From the NCBI GenBank assembly GCA_963775275.1, contig CAVZII010000006.1:1-64000 (forward strand): DNA of 64,000 nucleotides, given 5' to 3'. Both the position numbers and the translations under genes were made by a program. Below the pieces are notes generated by a model. It searched no databases. It was not told the origin of the DNA and worked only from the letters and a program-made list of their open reading frames with translations. Positions 25,668-34,750 of this stretch are shown here, in pieces (position 1 is the stretch's first letter; every line of letters begins with the position of its first letter). The stretch comes from JANWHQ01 sp963775275 (lineage in GTDB: Bacteria; Pseudomonadota; Alphaproteobacteria; Caulobacterales; Caulobacteraceae).

Positions 25668-26898
25668 CGCTCTCTCCTTCGCATGGAATGGCCGCAGGCC
25701 GGGGGAACAAGGTGGACAGGCCGCGCAGCGGCTCCGCCGAGATGATCATCACAAGGAGCAAGGCGCCGCAGCAGCCAAAGGCGAGCGGCGCTCCGACGAG
25801 GCCGGCCACGAGCCCGCACGCCGCCCCGCCCGCGCCGAGACCGGCGTCGTAGGCGACGCTCCAGAGCGCGCTGGCGGCGGCACGGCCCTCACGCTCGACG
25901 GCGTCGAACATCGCCGTGAGGCTTGCGTTCTGGGCGACGCCGAAGCCCGCGCCGAGCAGGCTCATGCCGACGAGAACGAGGGCCGGCGCCGAGGTCGCGG
26001 CGGCGACCATGCCGAGCCCGGCCGTCGCTACGGCGAGGCGAAGCAGACGACCGGCAGGCGCCCGCGATCCCGCCTGCCCGGCCCACCAGCGCGCCGCCAT
26101 CGCCGCGAGCGCATGGACGAGCAACGCCGCGGCGGCGAGCGAGCCGCCGCCGCTTTCGAAAGCCGCGGGCGCGAAGCTCACCACGGCTCCGGTCGCCAGC
26201 GCCGTCAGGAAGAGCGCCGCTGCGGCCGTCGCCACCTCCGCGCGTCCGGCGATGGCGCCCAAGCGCCCCGGCGCCTCGAGGCGCGGGTCCAGGCCGTCAA
26301 GCTTCGGAGCCACGACAATGCCCAAGATCGCGGCCGCGGCGGCGGCCAGGCAGACGGTCTCGGCGCCACAGCGCGCGGCGAGCCAGACGCTCGCGGGCGC
26401 CACGATGACGGCGGCCGCGCCGGCGACGACTCCATAGGCGCCAAGGGCGGCCGCTCGCTGCGTGGCGGGGGCCAGCGACGCCACGACCGGCGCGCCGATG
26501 ACGAAGACGATGCCCAGCCCAGCTCCACGCACGGCGCTCAGGAACAACGTCGCCGGAACGCTATGGAGCACGCATTGGCCGAGCGACGGCGCGGCGAGGA
26601 GCGCGAGCCCCAGCAGGATCAACCGCCGATAGCCAAGCCGCGCCGCAAGCGCAGGCACGAAGAACTCTGCGATCACGGCGGAGCTCATGAGGACGCCTGT
26701 CACGAGCCCGCCCGCGTCCGGGCCGCCCTTGGCCGCGGCCGCCGCCGGGACGACGGACAGCAAGGCGTAGAAGTTGGCGAGACCCGCGAACGCCGCGGCG
26801 AACAGGCGAATTATCTCTGCGGAGAGGACTCCCCGGCGCGCGGCGTGCGCGAGCGCCCCCTTCTCCTCGCCATCGCGGCGGCGGTGCATGTCGGCCAT
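25660..26898 (-). CDS. MFS transporter
   Basis: A 412-residue major facilitator protein with twelve hydrophobic segments. The N-terminal half contains GVLMSSAVIAEFFVPALAARLGYRR (motif A-like) and the second half VGMSLLGAGFGVAQNASLTA. It is probably a proton-coupled drug or metabolite exporter; substrate unknown. It is divergent from a MocR-type regulator with about 97 bp between the start codons, which suggests that regulator controls it together with the downstream reductase gene. Confidence 0.84.
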   Translation of the reverse strand: MADMHRRRDGEEKGALAHAARRGVLSAEIIRLFAAAFAGLANFYALLSVVPAAAAAKGGPDAGGLVTGVLMSSAVIAEFFVPALAARLGYRRLILLGLALLAAPSLGQCVLHSVPATLFLSAVRGAGLGIVFVIGAPVVASLAPATQRAAALGAYGVVAGAAAVIVAPASVWLAARCGAETVCLAAAAAAILGIVVAPKLDGLDPRLEAPGRLGAIAGRAEVATAAAALFLTALATGAVVSFAPAAFESGGGSLAAAALLVHALAAMAARWWAGQAGSRAPAGRLLRLAVATAGLGMVAAATSAPALVLVGMSLLGAGFGVAQNASLTAMFDAVEREGRAAASALWSVAYDAGLGAGGAACGLVAGLVGAPLAFGCCGALLLVMIISAEPLRGLSTLFPRPAAIPCEGESDA

Positions 26899-26962
26899 CG
26901 TCGCCTCCCGGCGCTGAGCGCCCGCAGGCGCGCTTGATCGCCAGGCACGATGTGCGCAGAGT

Positions 26963-26985
26963 GGTCAATCCGACATGTCCAGTTC
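26963..26985 (+). promoter_or_regulatory. Putative MocR/PdxR operator, copy 2
   Basis: This element matches 19 of 23 bases with 10776-10798. It ends 10 bp upstream of the MocR start and lies in the divergent region with the MFS gene. Conservation of an unusual sequence at the two MocR genes, which are otherwise unlinked, supports a regulator-recognition role or a shared promoter sequence. Confidence 0.5.
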
Positions 26986-26995
26986 ACGGAGATGA

Positions 26996-28417
26996 TTGTT
27001 GACCAGTCGAGCGCTCGACCTGCTGCTCCCTCTCGCCCGGGGAAGCGGCGCGCCCCTCGGCGCACAGATCGAAGAGCATTTGAGATCGGCGATCCGCAGC
27101 GGCGCGCTGAAACCGGGCGCGCCGCTCCCGTCGACGCGCGACCTGGCCGCCCAACTCGATGTCTCCCGGCCGCTCGTCGTCGCCGCCTACGAGCAGCTCG
27201 CGGCGGAGGGCTACGTTACGTCGCGCCAGGGCGCGCGATCGTTCGTCGCCGAGTTCGAGGCGCGGGCCGACCCGCCGCCCCCGGAGCCTGAGCCCGCCGC
27301 TCCCCGCTATGACTTCTCGCCGGCGGTGCCTGATCTCGCGGCCTTTCCAAGGAGGCCCTGGCTCAAGGCCGTCGAGGCCGCGGTGTCGACGATGCAGCCC
27401 GGGGACTTCGGCTACGACGAGCCGCATGGCGTCTCGAGGCTCCGGAACGCGCTCGCCGACTATCTCGGCCGCGTGCGCGGCGTGAGCACGCACGCGGCGA
27501 ACATCGTGGTCACCAGCGGCTTCGCGCAAGGCCGGCGCCTCGCGTGCCGGGCGCTGGCGGCGGGCGGCGCAAGGCGGCTCGCCGTCGAGGACCCGAGCTA
27601 CAGCGACTGGACCTTCGCTTCGGACGCCGGCCTCGCTCTCGCGCCGATCCCGGTGGATCGGAACGGCATGGATGTGGAGGCGCTCGCCCGCTCGAACGCC
27701 GACGCCGTCATGCTGACCCCCGCGCACCAGTTCCCGACCGGCGCGGTGCTCTCCGGGGAACGTCGCCTTTCGCTGCTCAAGTGGCTTCGCGAGCGCGACG
27801 CCATCGCGATCGAGGACGACTACGATTTGGAGTTCCGCTACGACCGAAGCGCCGTCGGCGCGTTGCAGGGGCGCGATCCGGCGCGCGTCATCTACGCCGG
27901 CACCGCGAGCAAGACGCTGGCGCCGGCCCTGCGGCTGGGATGGCTCGCAGTCCCGACCCGCGTCCTCGGGCTCGTAAAGCAGGAGCAGGCGCGCGTGGAC
28001 TTTGGAGCGCCGCGCATCGATCAGCATGCGCTCGCGCACTTCATCTCCCGCGGCGATCTCGATCGGCACCTGCGCCGCATGCGCGCGCTCTACCATGCGC
28101 GCCGGGACGCCCTGCTCGATGTGCTCTCCCCGATCAGGCCCACGCTCGCGATCGAGGGCGTCGCCGCCGGCCTCCATCTCACGGCGAAGCTGCCTGCCGG
28201 CTACGATGCCAGGACGGTGCAGGCGCAGGCGTCGGCGCGCGGCATGGCGATCGGCGTGATGTCCGAGTTCGCGCTCGAGACCAGGACCGGCTCTTCCACA
28301 CTGCTGCTCGGCTACGCGCGCGCCTCCGACGCGACCATGCGGATCGGCGCACAGATCCTTCAGGCCGTCCTCGACACCTGCAGCCGCAGCGCGGCGAAAG
28401 AGGACGGTCCCGAGTGA
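26996..28417 (+). CDS. MocR/PdxR-family transcriptional regulator with aminotransferase domain
   Basis: A 473-residue protein with an N-terminal GntR winged helix (LPSTRDLAAQLDVSRPLVVAAYEQL) and an aminotransferase-like PLP domain whose lysine is in YAGTASKTLAPALRLGWL. The start is a TTG at 26996 (or 26999); the only nearby ATG (26992) is in another frame. The winged helix begins right after, so a later start is unlikely. It is divergent from the MFS transporter, its probable target. Confidence 0.83.
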   Translation: MLTSRALDLLLPLARGSGAPLGAQIEEHLRSAIRSGALKPGAPLPSTRDLAAQLDVSRPLVVAAYEQLAAEGYVTSRQGARSFVAEFEARADPPPPEPEPAAPRYDFSPAVPDLAAFPRRPWLKAVEAAVSTMQPGDFGYDEPHGVSRLRNALADYLGRVRGVSTHAANIVVTSGFAQGRRLACRALAAGGARRLAVEDPSYSDWTFASDAGLALAPIPVDRNGMDVEALARSNADAVMLTPAHQFPTGAVLSGERRLSLLKWLRERDAIAIEDDYDLEFRYDRSAVGALQGRDPARVIYAGTASKTLAPALRLGWLAVPTRVLGLVKQEQARVDFGAPRIDQHALAHFISRGDLDRHLRRMRALYHARRDALLDVLSPIRPTLAIEGVAAGLHLTAKLPAGYDARTVQAQASARGMAIGVMSEFALETRTGSSTLLLGYARASDATMRIGAQILQAVLDTCSRSAAKEDGPE

Positions 28418-28462
28418 CGCCGACCCCGAAGATGTCGGCCTTCCGGTTCGCGATCGAACCCG

Positions 28463-28478
28463 TTCAGCTTTAGCTGAA
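28463..28478. promoter_or_regulatory. Palindrome upstream of the DUF2975/Xre pair
   Basis: TTCAGC-TTTA-GCTGAA is a perfect 6-bp inverted repeat, followed by an AT-rich stretch (about 28480-28515) that probably holds the promoter. A further TTCAGC occurs near 28510. It may be an operator for the Xre-type protein encoded at 29047-29289, or the terminator of the preceding MocR gene. Confidence 0.4.
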
Positions 28479-28537
28479 ATGCTGTTGATTTTATCTCTTA
28501 TATAAATTATTCAGCGCAAAAGAAGAAGGAGGCCGTC

Positions 28538-29047
28538 ATGGCTGCCCAACCGACAGGCGCGCGAATCCGGCGCGGCGCCCGCAGGACCCGACGGCTCGCC
28601 TACGCCGCCGCCATCCTTGCGATAATCTGCGTGGTCTCCGAGCTGCTCCTCGCCCTTTCGCCGCTCTGGCGCGGCGGCGACAGGGCCGCGGCCTTGTCCG
28701 CCGTCCTGACGCAGCTCCTCATTGTGGGGCCGGCGCTGTTCCTCGTCTGGGGCCTGCAGCGGGCGCGGAGGTTGTTCCGGCGCATCGAGGCCGGCGAAAC
28801 CTTCACCGAGGACAACAGTCGGGATTTCGCCCGGATCGGCTGGGCGGTCATCGGGGGAGCGATCTGGTCGCTGACCATCGGAGGCCTGGCGTCGCCCCCG
28901 ACCAGTGTCCTGGCTCAGCAGCTGGCCGGCATCGGCGCGGGCGCGCGCGATCTCGCGCTCTTGGCTCTGGGGCTCGCCCTGGTCGTGATCGGCCAGCTCC
29001 TGGCCGAGGCGAGGCGGATGAAGGCCGAGAACGACAGCTTCCTCTGA
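28538..29047 (+). CDS. DUF2975 domain membrane protein
   Basis: A 169-residue protein with four hydrophobic segments and the DUF2975 pattern GLQRARRLFRRIEAGETFTEDNSRDFARIGWAVI. The role of the family is unknown. Its stop overlaps the start of a small Xre-type regulator (TGATG), a pairing seen repeatedly for DUF2975. The gene sits behind an AT-rich, palindrome-containing region. Confidence 0.82.
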   Translation: MAAQPTGARIRRGARRTRRLAYAAAILAIICVVSELLLALSPLWRGGDRAAALSAVLTQLLIVGPALFLVWGLQRARRLFRRIEAGETFTEDNSRDFARIGWAVIGGAIWSLTIGGLASPPTSVLAQQLAGIGAGARDLALLALGLALVVIGQLLAEARRMKAENDSFL

Positions 29048-29289
29048 TGCCGATCGTCCTCACGCTGGATGTCATGCTGGCCCGCCGCAAGATGAGGGCG
29101 CGGGACCTCGCCGCCCGGATCGGGATGTCCGAGACCCAGCTGTCGCTGCTGCGCACCGGCAAGGTGCGGGGGGTCCGCTTCTCCACCATGGCCAAGCTGT
29201 GCCTGGTCCTGAACTGCAAGCCCGGAGACCTGCTCGATTACGAGCCCGGTCCCGACGACATGAACGAGCCCGCCGCGGACGACGCCTAG
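29047..29289 (+). CDS. Small Xre/Cro-type HTH regulator
   Basis: An 80-residue protein that is essentially one helix-turn-helix domain: VMLARRKMRARDLAARIGMS, TQLSLLRTGKVRGVRFSTMA and LVLNCKPGDLLDYEPG match the YozG/HTH_26 group. It is translationally coupled to the DUF2975 gene and probably regulates that pair. Confidence 0.86.
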   Translation: MPIVLTLDVMLARRKMRARDLAARIGMSETQLSLLRTGKVRGVRFSTMAKLCLVLNCKPGDLLDYEPGPDDMNEPAADDA

Positions 29290-29310
29290 CGGGTCATTGG
29301 GAGACGATCG

Positions 29311-30249
29311 ATGTTGAGCGTGATCAGCCTCTTTGCAGCGGCCAGCCTGGCCGGCGCCCCGGCGCCGCTTGCCGACATCCCCGTCCAGATCGGGCGGGGC
29401 GAGCAGGCGCTGCACGGTTCGCTCGTCCGGCCGCAAGGCCCCGTCGCGCCGGCGGCGGTGCTGATGATCTCCGGGTCCGGCCCCTCGGACCGTAACGACG
29501 ACACGCTCAGCGCCGGCCAAAGGAGCCGGACGAACTGGTTCCTGGCCCAGGCGTTGGCCGAACGGGGCGTCGTCTCCCTCCGCTACGACAAGCGGGGCGT
29601 CGGCGAGAGCGCCGCCGCGGGCGACGCGACTTCGATCGGCCAGACCGTGGAGGAGGCGGCCGCCTGGGTCCGGTTCCTGGCCCGCCGGCCCGGCGTCCGC
29701 TGTGTCGTCGTCCTCGGCCATTCGGAGGGCGCGCTGATCGGCGCCCTCGTGGAGCACAAGGTCCGGCTGTGCGGGCTGATCGAGGTCAGCGGCGCGAGCA
29801 AGACCCTCGGGGATCTGATCGAAGCGCAGGACGCGCTCGCCGGGCGTTCTCCCGAGCTCAGCGCCAAGATCCATGAGATCATCCAGGCCCTGCGGTCAGG
29901 TCGGCCGGTTCCGGAGGTCCCGCCAGGGTACGAGGGCGTCTTCGGTCCCAAGGCCGAGGGCTACACCCGGTCCGAGATCAGCATCGACCCCGTGGCCGAG
30001 CTCGCCAAGGTCAAGGTCCCGGTGCTCGTGCTGCAGGGGGACAACGACGTGCAGGAGGGGGTCGACGACGCGAAACGACTGGCCGCCGCCGCCGGCGTTG
30101 AGCCCGTGATCGTCCCGGGCGCGAACCACGTGCTGAAGCTCGCGCCCAAGGATGTGAGGGGCAACTTCATGACCTATGCGGACCCCGACCTGCCGCTGGC
30201 GCCCGGCGTCGCCGAGGCCATCGGCGGCTTTGTCCTGGCGCGTCACTGA
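29311..30249 (+). CDS. Alpha/beta hydrolase, secreted or periplasmic
   Basis: A 312-residue hydrolase with a signal-like N-terminus (VISLFAAASLAGAPAPLA). The nucleophile elbow is GHSEGA, oxyanion region is MISGSGPSDRND, and the acid and base fit VLQGDNDVQEG and PGANHVL. The pattern resembles dienelactone-hydrolase/serine aminopeptidase-like proteins with an xSGSGxxDR sequence. The substrate is unknown. It follows the Xre gene by 21 bp and may be co-transcribed with it. Confidence 0.82.
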   Translation: MLSVISLFAAASLAGAPAPLADIPVQIGRGEQALHGSLVRPQGPVAPAAVLMISGSGPSDRNDDTLSAGQRSRTNWFLAQALAERGVVSLRYDKRGVGESAAAGDATSIGQTVEEAAAWVRFLARRPGVRCVVVLGHSEGALIGALVEHKVRLCGLIEVSGASKTLGDLIEAQDALAGRSPELSAKIHEIIQALRSGRPVPEVPPGYEGVFGPKAEGYTRSEISIDPVAELAKVKVPVLVLQGDNDVQEGVDDAKRLAAAAGVEPVIVPGANHVLKLAPKDVRGNFMTYADPDLPLAPGVAEAIGGFVLARH

Positions 30250-30286
30250 AGCGAAGGAACGACCCGTCGTCGGCCGCTATTTCCGC

Positions 30287-31846
30287 TCACTCCCACTCGA
30301 TCGTGCCGGGCGGCTTTGACGTCACGTCGTAGACGACGCGGTTTATGCCCCTGACCTCGTTGATGATCCGGGTCGCGGCGCGGGAGAGCACCTCCCAGGG
30401 GAACTCGAAGAAGTCCGCCGTCATGCCGTCGGTGGAGGTGACGGCTCTGAGGGCGCAGACCTCGTCGTAGGTGCGCGCGTCGCCCATGACGCCCACGGTG
30501 CGCACGGGCAGGAGCACGGCGAAGGCCTGCCAGATCTCGTCGTAGAGGCCGGCCTTCCTGATCTCGTCCAGATAGATGGCGTCGGCCTTCTGCAGGATGG
30601 CCACGCGCTCGGGGGTCACCGCGCCGGGGATGCGGATGGCCAGGCCCGGCCCCGGGAAGGGATGGCGGCCGACGAAGGCCGGGGGCAGGCCGAGCTCGCG
30701 CCCGAGCGCCCTCACCTCGTCCTTGAACAGCTCGCGCAGCGGCTCGACCAGGGCGAGCTTCATGGTCTCGGGCAGGCCGCCGACATTGTGGTGGCTCTTG
30801 ATCACCGCCGAGGGGCCGCCGCGGGCCGAGACGCTCTCGATCACATCCGGATAGAGCGTGCCCTGGGCGAGGAAGGCGGCGCCTTCGATCCCGGAGGCCT
30901 CGCGGTCGAACACCTCGATGAAGAGCCGGCCGATCGCCTTGCGCTTGCCTTCCGGGTCGCTGACGCCTGCGAGCTCGCCCAGGAATTCCTCAGCGGCGTC
31001 AACGTGCACCAGCGGGATATTGTAGTGATCACGGAACAGGGTCACGACCTCCTTGGCCTCGTTCAGGCGCAGGAGACCATGGTCGACGAAGACGCAGGTG
31101 AGCTGCTCGCCGATCGCTTCGTGGATCAGGACCGCCGCCACGGCCGAATCCACGCCGCCCGAAAGGCCGCAGATCACTCCGCCCTGCCCCACCTGGGCGC
31201 GGATGCGCTGGACCGCCTCCTGGCGGAAGGAGGCCATGGTCCAGTCGCCCTTCAGGCCGGCGATGCGGTGGGTGAAGTTGCGCAGGATCAGCGCGCCCCT
31301 GGGCGTGTGGGCGACCTCGGGGTGGAACTGGACGCCGTAGATGCGCCGGCCCTCGTCGGCGATCACCGCGAAGGGCGAGCCCTCGGACGTGGCCGCCACC
31401 TCGAAGCCCAGCGGGACGGCGGTGATCTTGTCGCCGTGGCTCATCCAGACCGGTTCGTCGTCGCCGACCTCGCCCAGGCCCTCCAGAAGCGGCGTCTCGC
31501 GCTCGATGCGGATCTCGGCGCGGCCGAACTCGCGCTGGTGGCCGCTCTCGACCGAGCCGCCCAGGGCCTCGCAGATGGCCATCTCGCCATAGCAGATGCC
31601 GAGCACCGGGACCTCGAGCTCGAAGACGCGCCGCGGCAATTTCGGGCTCTCCTCCTCGTGCACGCTGGCCGGACCGCCCGAGAGGATCACCGCCTTGGGG
31701 GCGAAGGCGTCCAGCACGGTCTCGATGCGGTCGTAGGGATGGATCTCGCAGTAGACCCCGCTCTCGCGAACCCTCCGGGCGATCAGCTGGGTGACCTGGC
31801 TGCCGAAGTCGACGATGAGGACGCGTTCGTGGTGGGGCTCTGTCAT
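30287..31846 (-). CDS. guaA: GMP synthase (glutamine-hydrolysing)
   Basis: Converts XMP to GMP using ATP and glutamine-derived ammonia. The 519 residues contain an N-terminal class I amidotransferase with nucleophile Cys85 in GICYGE, His175 and Glu177 in FHPE, the ATP-pyrophosphatase P-loop SGGVDS (229-234), and a C-terminal dimerisation domain ending KPPGTIEWE. It sits near guaB with an RsmB-like gene between. Confidence 0.96.
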   Translation of the reverse strand: MTEPHHERVLIVDFGSQVTQLIARRVRESGVYCEIHPYDRIETVLDAFAPKAVILSGGPASVHEEESPKLPRRVFELEVPVLGICYGEMAICEALGGSVESGHQREFGRAEIRIERETPLLEGLGEVGDDEPVWMSHGDKITAVPLGFEVAATSEGSPFAVIADEGRRIYGVQFHPEVAHTPRGALILRNFTHRIAGLKGDWTMASFRQEAVQRIRAQVGQGGVICGLSGGVDSAVAAVLIHEAIGEQLTCVFVDHGLLRLNEAKEVVTLFRDHYNIPLVHVDAAEEFLGELAGVSDPEGKRKAIGRLFIEVFDREASGIEGAAFLAQGTLYPDVIESVSARGGPSAVIKSHHNVGGLPETMKLALVEPLRELFKDEVRALGRELGLPPAFVGRHPFPGPGLAIRIPGAVTPERVAILQKADAIYLDEIRKAGLYDEIWQAFAVLLPVRTVGVMGDARTYDEVCALRAVTSTDGMTADFFEFPWEVLSRAATRIINEVRGINRVVYDVTSKPPGTIEWE

Positions 31847-31877
31847 GGCGGGGCCTTAGGGCAGATTCGGATCATCG

Positions 31878-33197
31878 TCACGGCTCGCCGCTCCGCTCCA
31901 GGACGGCGATGAAGAAGCCGTCGGTTCCGGCCATTCGCGGAGTCAGGCGCAAGAACCCCTGGGGCGTGGCGCGGGCGGCCAGGGCCGGCAACCCCTCGGC
32001 GGTCGCGAGGCCCGACGCGGCAATCGCGTCGAGGGCCGCGACGACGGCGAACACGGGCGCCGCAGCGAGGAAGGCTGCGACCTGGTCCTCATTCTCCTCC
32101 GCCAGGATCGAGCAGGTCGCATAGACCAGCCGCCCGCCTGGCCGGACGAACGCGCTTGCGGCCGCCAGGACGGCGGCCTGCTCGGCCATCCGGCGCTCGA
32201 GCTGGGCGGGCGTGAGCCGCCACTTGGCGTCCGGATGTCGCCGCCAGGTCCCCGAGCCGGTGCAGGGCGCATCCACGAACACCAGGTCCATCCGGCCAAC
32301 GAGGTCGCTCAGCGCCTCCGGATTGGAGGGCGAGCGGACCTGCAGGTTGCGCACCCCCGCGCGACGGGCGCGCCGGACCACTTCGGAGAGGCGCCTCGGA
32401 TCGGCATCGTAGGCATAGACCTGTCCCTTGCCGCCCATCGCCGCCGCCAGCGCCAGGGTCTTGCCGCCGCCGCCGGCGCAGTAGTCCAGCACCTGGCGGC
32501 CCGTGACCTCGCCGGCCGCGGCCGCCGCGAGCTGGGAGCCCAGATCCTGGACCTCGAACCAGCCCTTCTCGAACACCGGCTCGGCCTCCACCGCCGGCGC
32601 CCGCTCGGCGGCGGCCGGCGCGGCCATGCGCAGGGCGTTCACGAGCAGGCCCGCCGGCTCGGCCCCGTATCTCGCCAGGGCCTTGAGCGTCCGCTCGGGG
32701 TCGCTCTTGAGGATGTTGACGCGCAGGTCCACCGGCGCGCGCGTGGCGAGAGCGGCGCCTTCCTCGGCCCGGCCCTCGCCGAAGGCGCGGACCAGATGCG
32801 GCTCCAGCCAGTCCGGATAGTCTCCGCGCACGGGCGCCGGCGCGTCCACCAGCTCCCTCCCCTGCTCCAGCGCCGCGGCCTCCTCCGTCGTGAGTGCGCC
32901 GGGCCCGTGCGGCTCGCCGGCCGCAGCGGCCGCCAGCTCGTCCGCGGACCAGCCCCAGGCCCACCGCAGCGCCGCCAGCGCCTGCGCCCGCGGACCCTCC
33001 AGGCCCATCCGCCACTCCAGCGAACGGCGGTGGCGCAGGGCGTCCAGCACCAGGCCCGAAACGGCGGCGCGGTCCTTGGCGCCGGCGTAGCGCGCGCCGT
33101 CGCCCCACGTCTTCAGGGCCTGGCGGACGGGCTTGTGGCGCTCCTCGATCTCGCTCAGCACCTCGATGGCGGCGGCGAGGCGGGCGGCGGGCGTCAT
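31878..33197 (-). CDS. RsmB/NOP-family 16S rRNA m5C methyltransferase
   Basis: A 439-residue SAM-dependent RNA cytosine-C5 methyltransferase. The N-terminal part resembles an NusB-like domain; the catalytic part has SAM motif CAGGGGKTLALAAAMGG, DAPCTGSGTWRRHPD with the catalytic Cys, and VYATCSILAEEN with the second conserved Cys. In RsmB the target is C967 of 16S rRNA; by eye the exact site cannot be confirmed. It lies between guaA and guaB on the same strand. Confidence 0.88.
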   Translation of the reverse strand: MTPAARLAAAIEVLSEIEERHKPVRQALKTWGDGARYAGAKDRAAVSGLVLDALRHRRSLEWRMGLEGPRAQALAALRWAWGWSADELAAAAAGEPHGPGALTTEEAAALEQGRELVDAPAPVRGDYPDWLEPHLVRAFGEGRAEEGAALATRAPVDLRVNILKSDPERTLKALARYGAEPAGLLVNALRMAAPAAAERAPAVEAEPVFEKGWFEVQDLGSQLAAAAAGEVTGRQVLDYCAGGGGKTLALAAAMGGKGQVYAYDADPRRLSEVVRRARRAGVRNLQVRSPSNPEALSDLVGRMDLVFVDAPCTGSGTWRRHPDAKWRLTPAQLERRMAEQAAVLAAASAFVRPGGRLVYATCSILAEENEDQVAAFLAAAPVFAVVAALDAIAASGLATAEGLPALAARATPQGFLRLTPRMAGTDGFFIAVLERSGEP

Positions 33198-33216
33198 CGC
33201 TTGGAATTCGCCCCGG

Positions 33217-34683
33217 TCACGAGGCCTGACTCGGGTAGTTGGGCGCCTCGCGGGTGATCATCACGTCGTGCACATGGCTCTCGCGCAGTCCCGCGCCGGT
33301 GATCCGGATGAACCGGGCGTTCCTCTGGAAGGCGGCGATGTCGGGGGCGCCGAGATAGCCCATGGAGGCCCGAAGGCCGCCGACCAGCTGGTGCAGAATC
33401 TGGGCGATCGGCCCCTTGTAGGGGACCTGGCCCTCGATGCCCTCGGGCACCAGCTTGAGGGCGTCAGCGATGTCCTTCTGGAAGTAGCGGTCGGCCGAGC
33501 CCTGGGCCATGGCGCCCACCGAGCCCATGCCGCGGTAGGCCTTGTAGGACCGTCCCTGGTAGAGGAACACCTCGCCCGGCGCCTCGTCCGTGCCGGCGAA
33601 CATCGAGCCCAGCATGGCCGCCGAGGCGCCGGCCGCGATCGCCTTGGCCAGGTCGCCCGAATACTTGATCCCCCCGTCGGCGATCACCGGCACGCCGGAG
33701 TCCCCGGCCGCGCGGACGGTCTCGGCGACGGCCGTGAGCTGGGGCACGCCGACGCCGGCCACCATCCGCGTGGTGCAGATCGAGCCCGGGCCGATGCCCA
33801 CCTTTACCGCGTCCGCCCCGGCGTCGATCAGGGCGCGCGCGCCGTCGTAGGTGGCGACGTTGCCGGCGATGACCTGCACCTGGTTGGACTCGCGCTTGAT
33901 GCGCCTGACGGCCTCGGAGATCTGGACGTTATGGCCGTGGGCGGTGTCGACCACCACCACGTCCACCCCCGCCTCGATCAGCGCCAGCGAGCGCTGGTGC
34001 CCGGTTTCGCCGACGCTGGACGCCGCCCCCACCAGGAGCCGCCCCTTCTCGTCCTTGGCGGCGGAGGGGAAGGCCTGGGCCTTGTCGATGTCCTTGACGG
34101 TGATCAGGCCGACGGCTCGGTAGTCGTCGTCCACCACGATCAGCCGCTCGATCTTGTGCCGGCGAAGGAGATTCTGCGCCTCCTCCTGGCCGACGCCCTC
34201 GCGCACCGTGACCAGGCCCTCCCTGGTCATGATCTCCGCGGCCTTGAGGTTGGGGTCCTGCTCGAAGCGGATGTCGCGGTGGGTCAGGATGCCCACCAGC
34301 CGGCCGGTGCCGCGCTCCACCACCGGGAAGCCCGAGATGTGCCGGCGTTTCCTGATGTCCTCGATCTCGCCGAGCGTGGTGTCGGGATGGATGGTCAGGG
34401 GGTTGATGACCATGCCGCTCTCGTAGCGCTTCACCTCGCGCACCTGCTCGGCCTGGTCGGCGGGCGACATGTTGCGGTGGAGCACGCCCAGGCCTCCGGC
34501 CTGGGCCAGGGCGATCGCCAGGCCGCTCTCTGTCACGGTGTCCATGGCGGCGGACACGATCGGGATGTTCAGCGCTATGCCTTTGGTCAGCCGCGTGGCG
34601 GTCGAGACCTGGGTCGGGGTGACCTCGGAACGGGCCGGTTCCAGCAAAACGTCGTCGAAGGTGAGCCCTTCGCGAATCTCCAT
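33217..34683 (-). CDS. guaB: Inosine-5'-monophosphate dehydrogenase
   Basis: Catalyses IMP to XMP, the first committed step of guanine nucleotide synthesis. The 488-residue TIM-barrel enzyme has two CBS domains inserted at about 95-205 and the active-site loop GPGSICTTRMVAGVG with Cys303. DTAHGHN and IADGGIKYSGD are also present. Normal family length; it works with guaA, which lies 1.4 kb downstream on the same strand. Confidence 0.96.
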   Translation of the reverse strand: MEIREGLTFDDVLLEPARSEVTPTQVSTATRLTKGIALNIPIVSAAMDTVTESGLAIALAQAGGLGVLHRNMSPADQAEQVREVKRYESGMVINPLTIHPDTTLGEIEDIRKRRHISGFPVVERGTGRLVGILTHRDIRFEQDPNLKAAEIMTREGLVTVREGVGQEEAQNLLRRHKIERLIVVDDDYRAVGLITVKDIDKAQAFPSAAKDEKGRLLVGAASSVGETGHQRSLALIEAGVDVVVVDTAHGHNVQISEAVRRIKRESNQVQVIAGNVATYDGARALIDAGADAVKVGIGPGSICTTRMVAGVGVPQLTAVAETVRAAGDSGVPVIADGGIKYSGDLAKAIAAGASAAMLGSMFAGTDEAPGEVFLYQGRSYKAYRGMGSVGAMAQGSADRYFQKDIADALKLVPEGIEGQVPYKGPIAQILHQLVGGLRASMGYLGAPDIAAFQRNARFIRITGAGLRESHVHDVMITREAPNYPSQAS

Positions 34684-34750
34684 CGGAGTCTCCGTTTTGC
34701 GGGCGCGCTATGCCCGCGCCGACGCCCCGGTGTCAACCGTGGCGGGCCGG

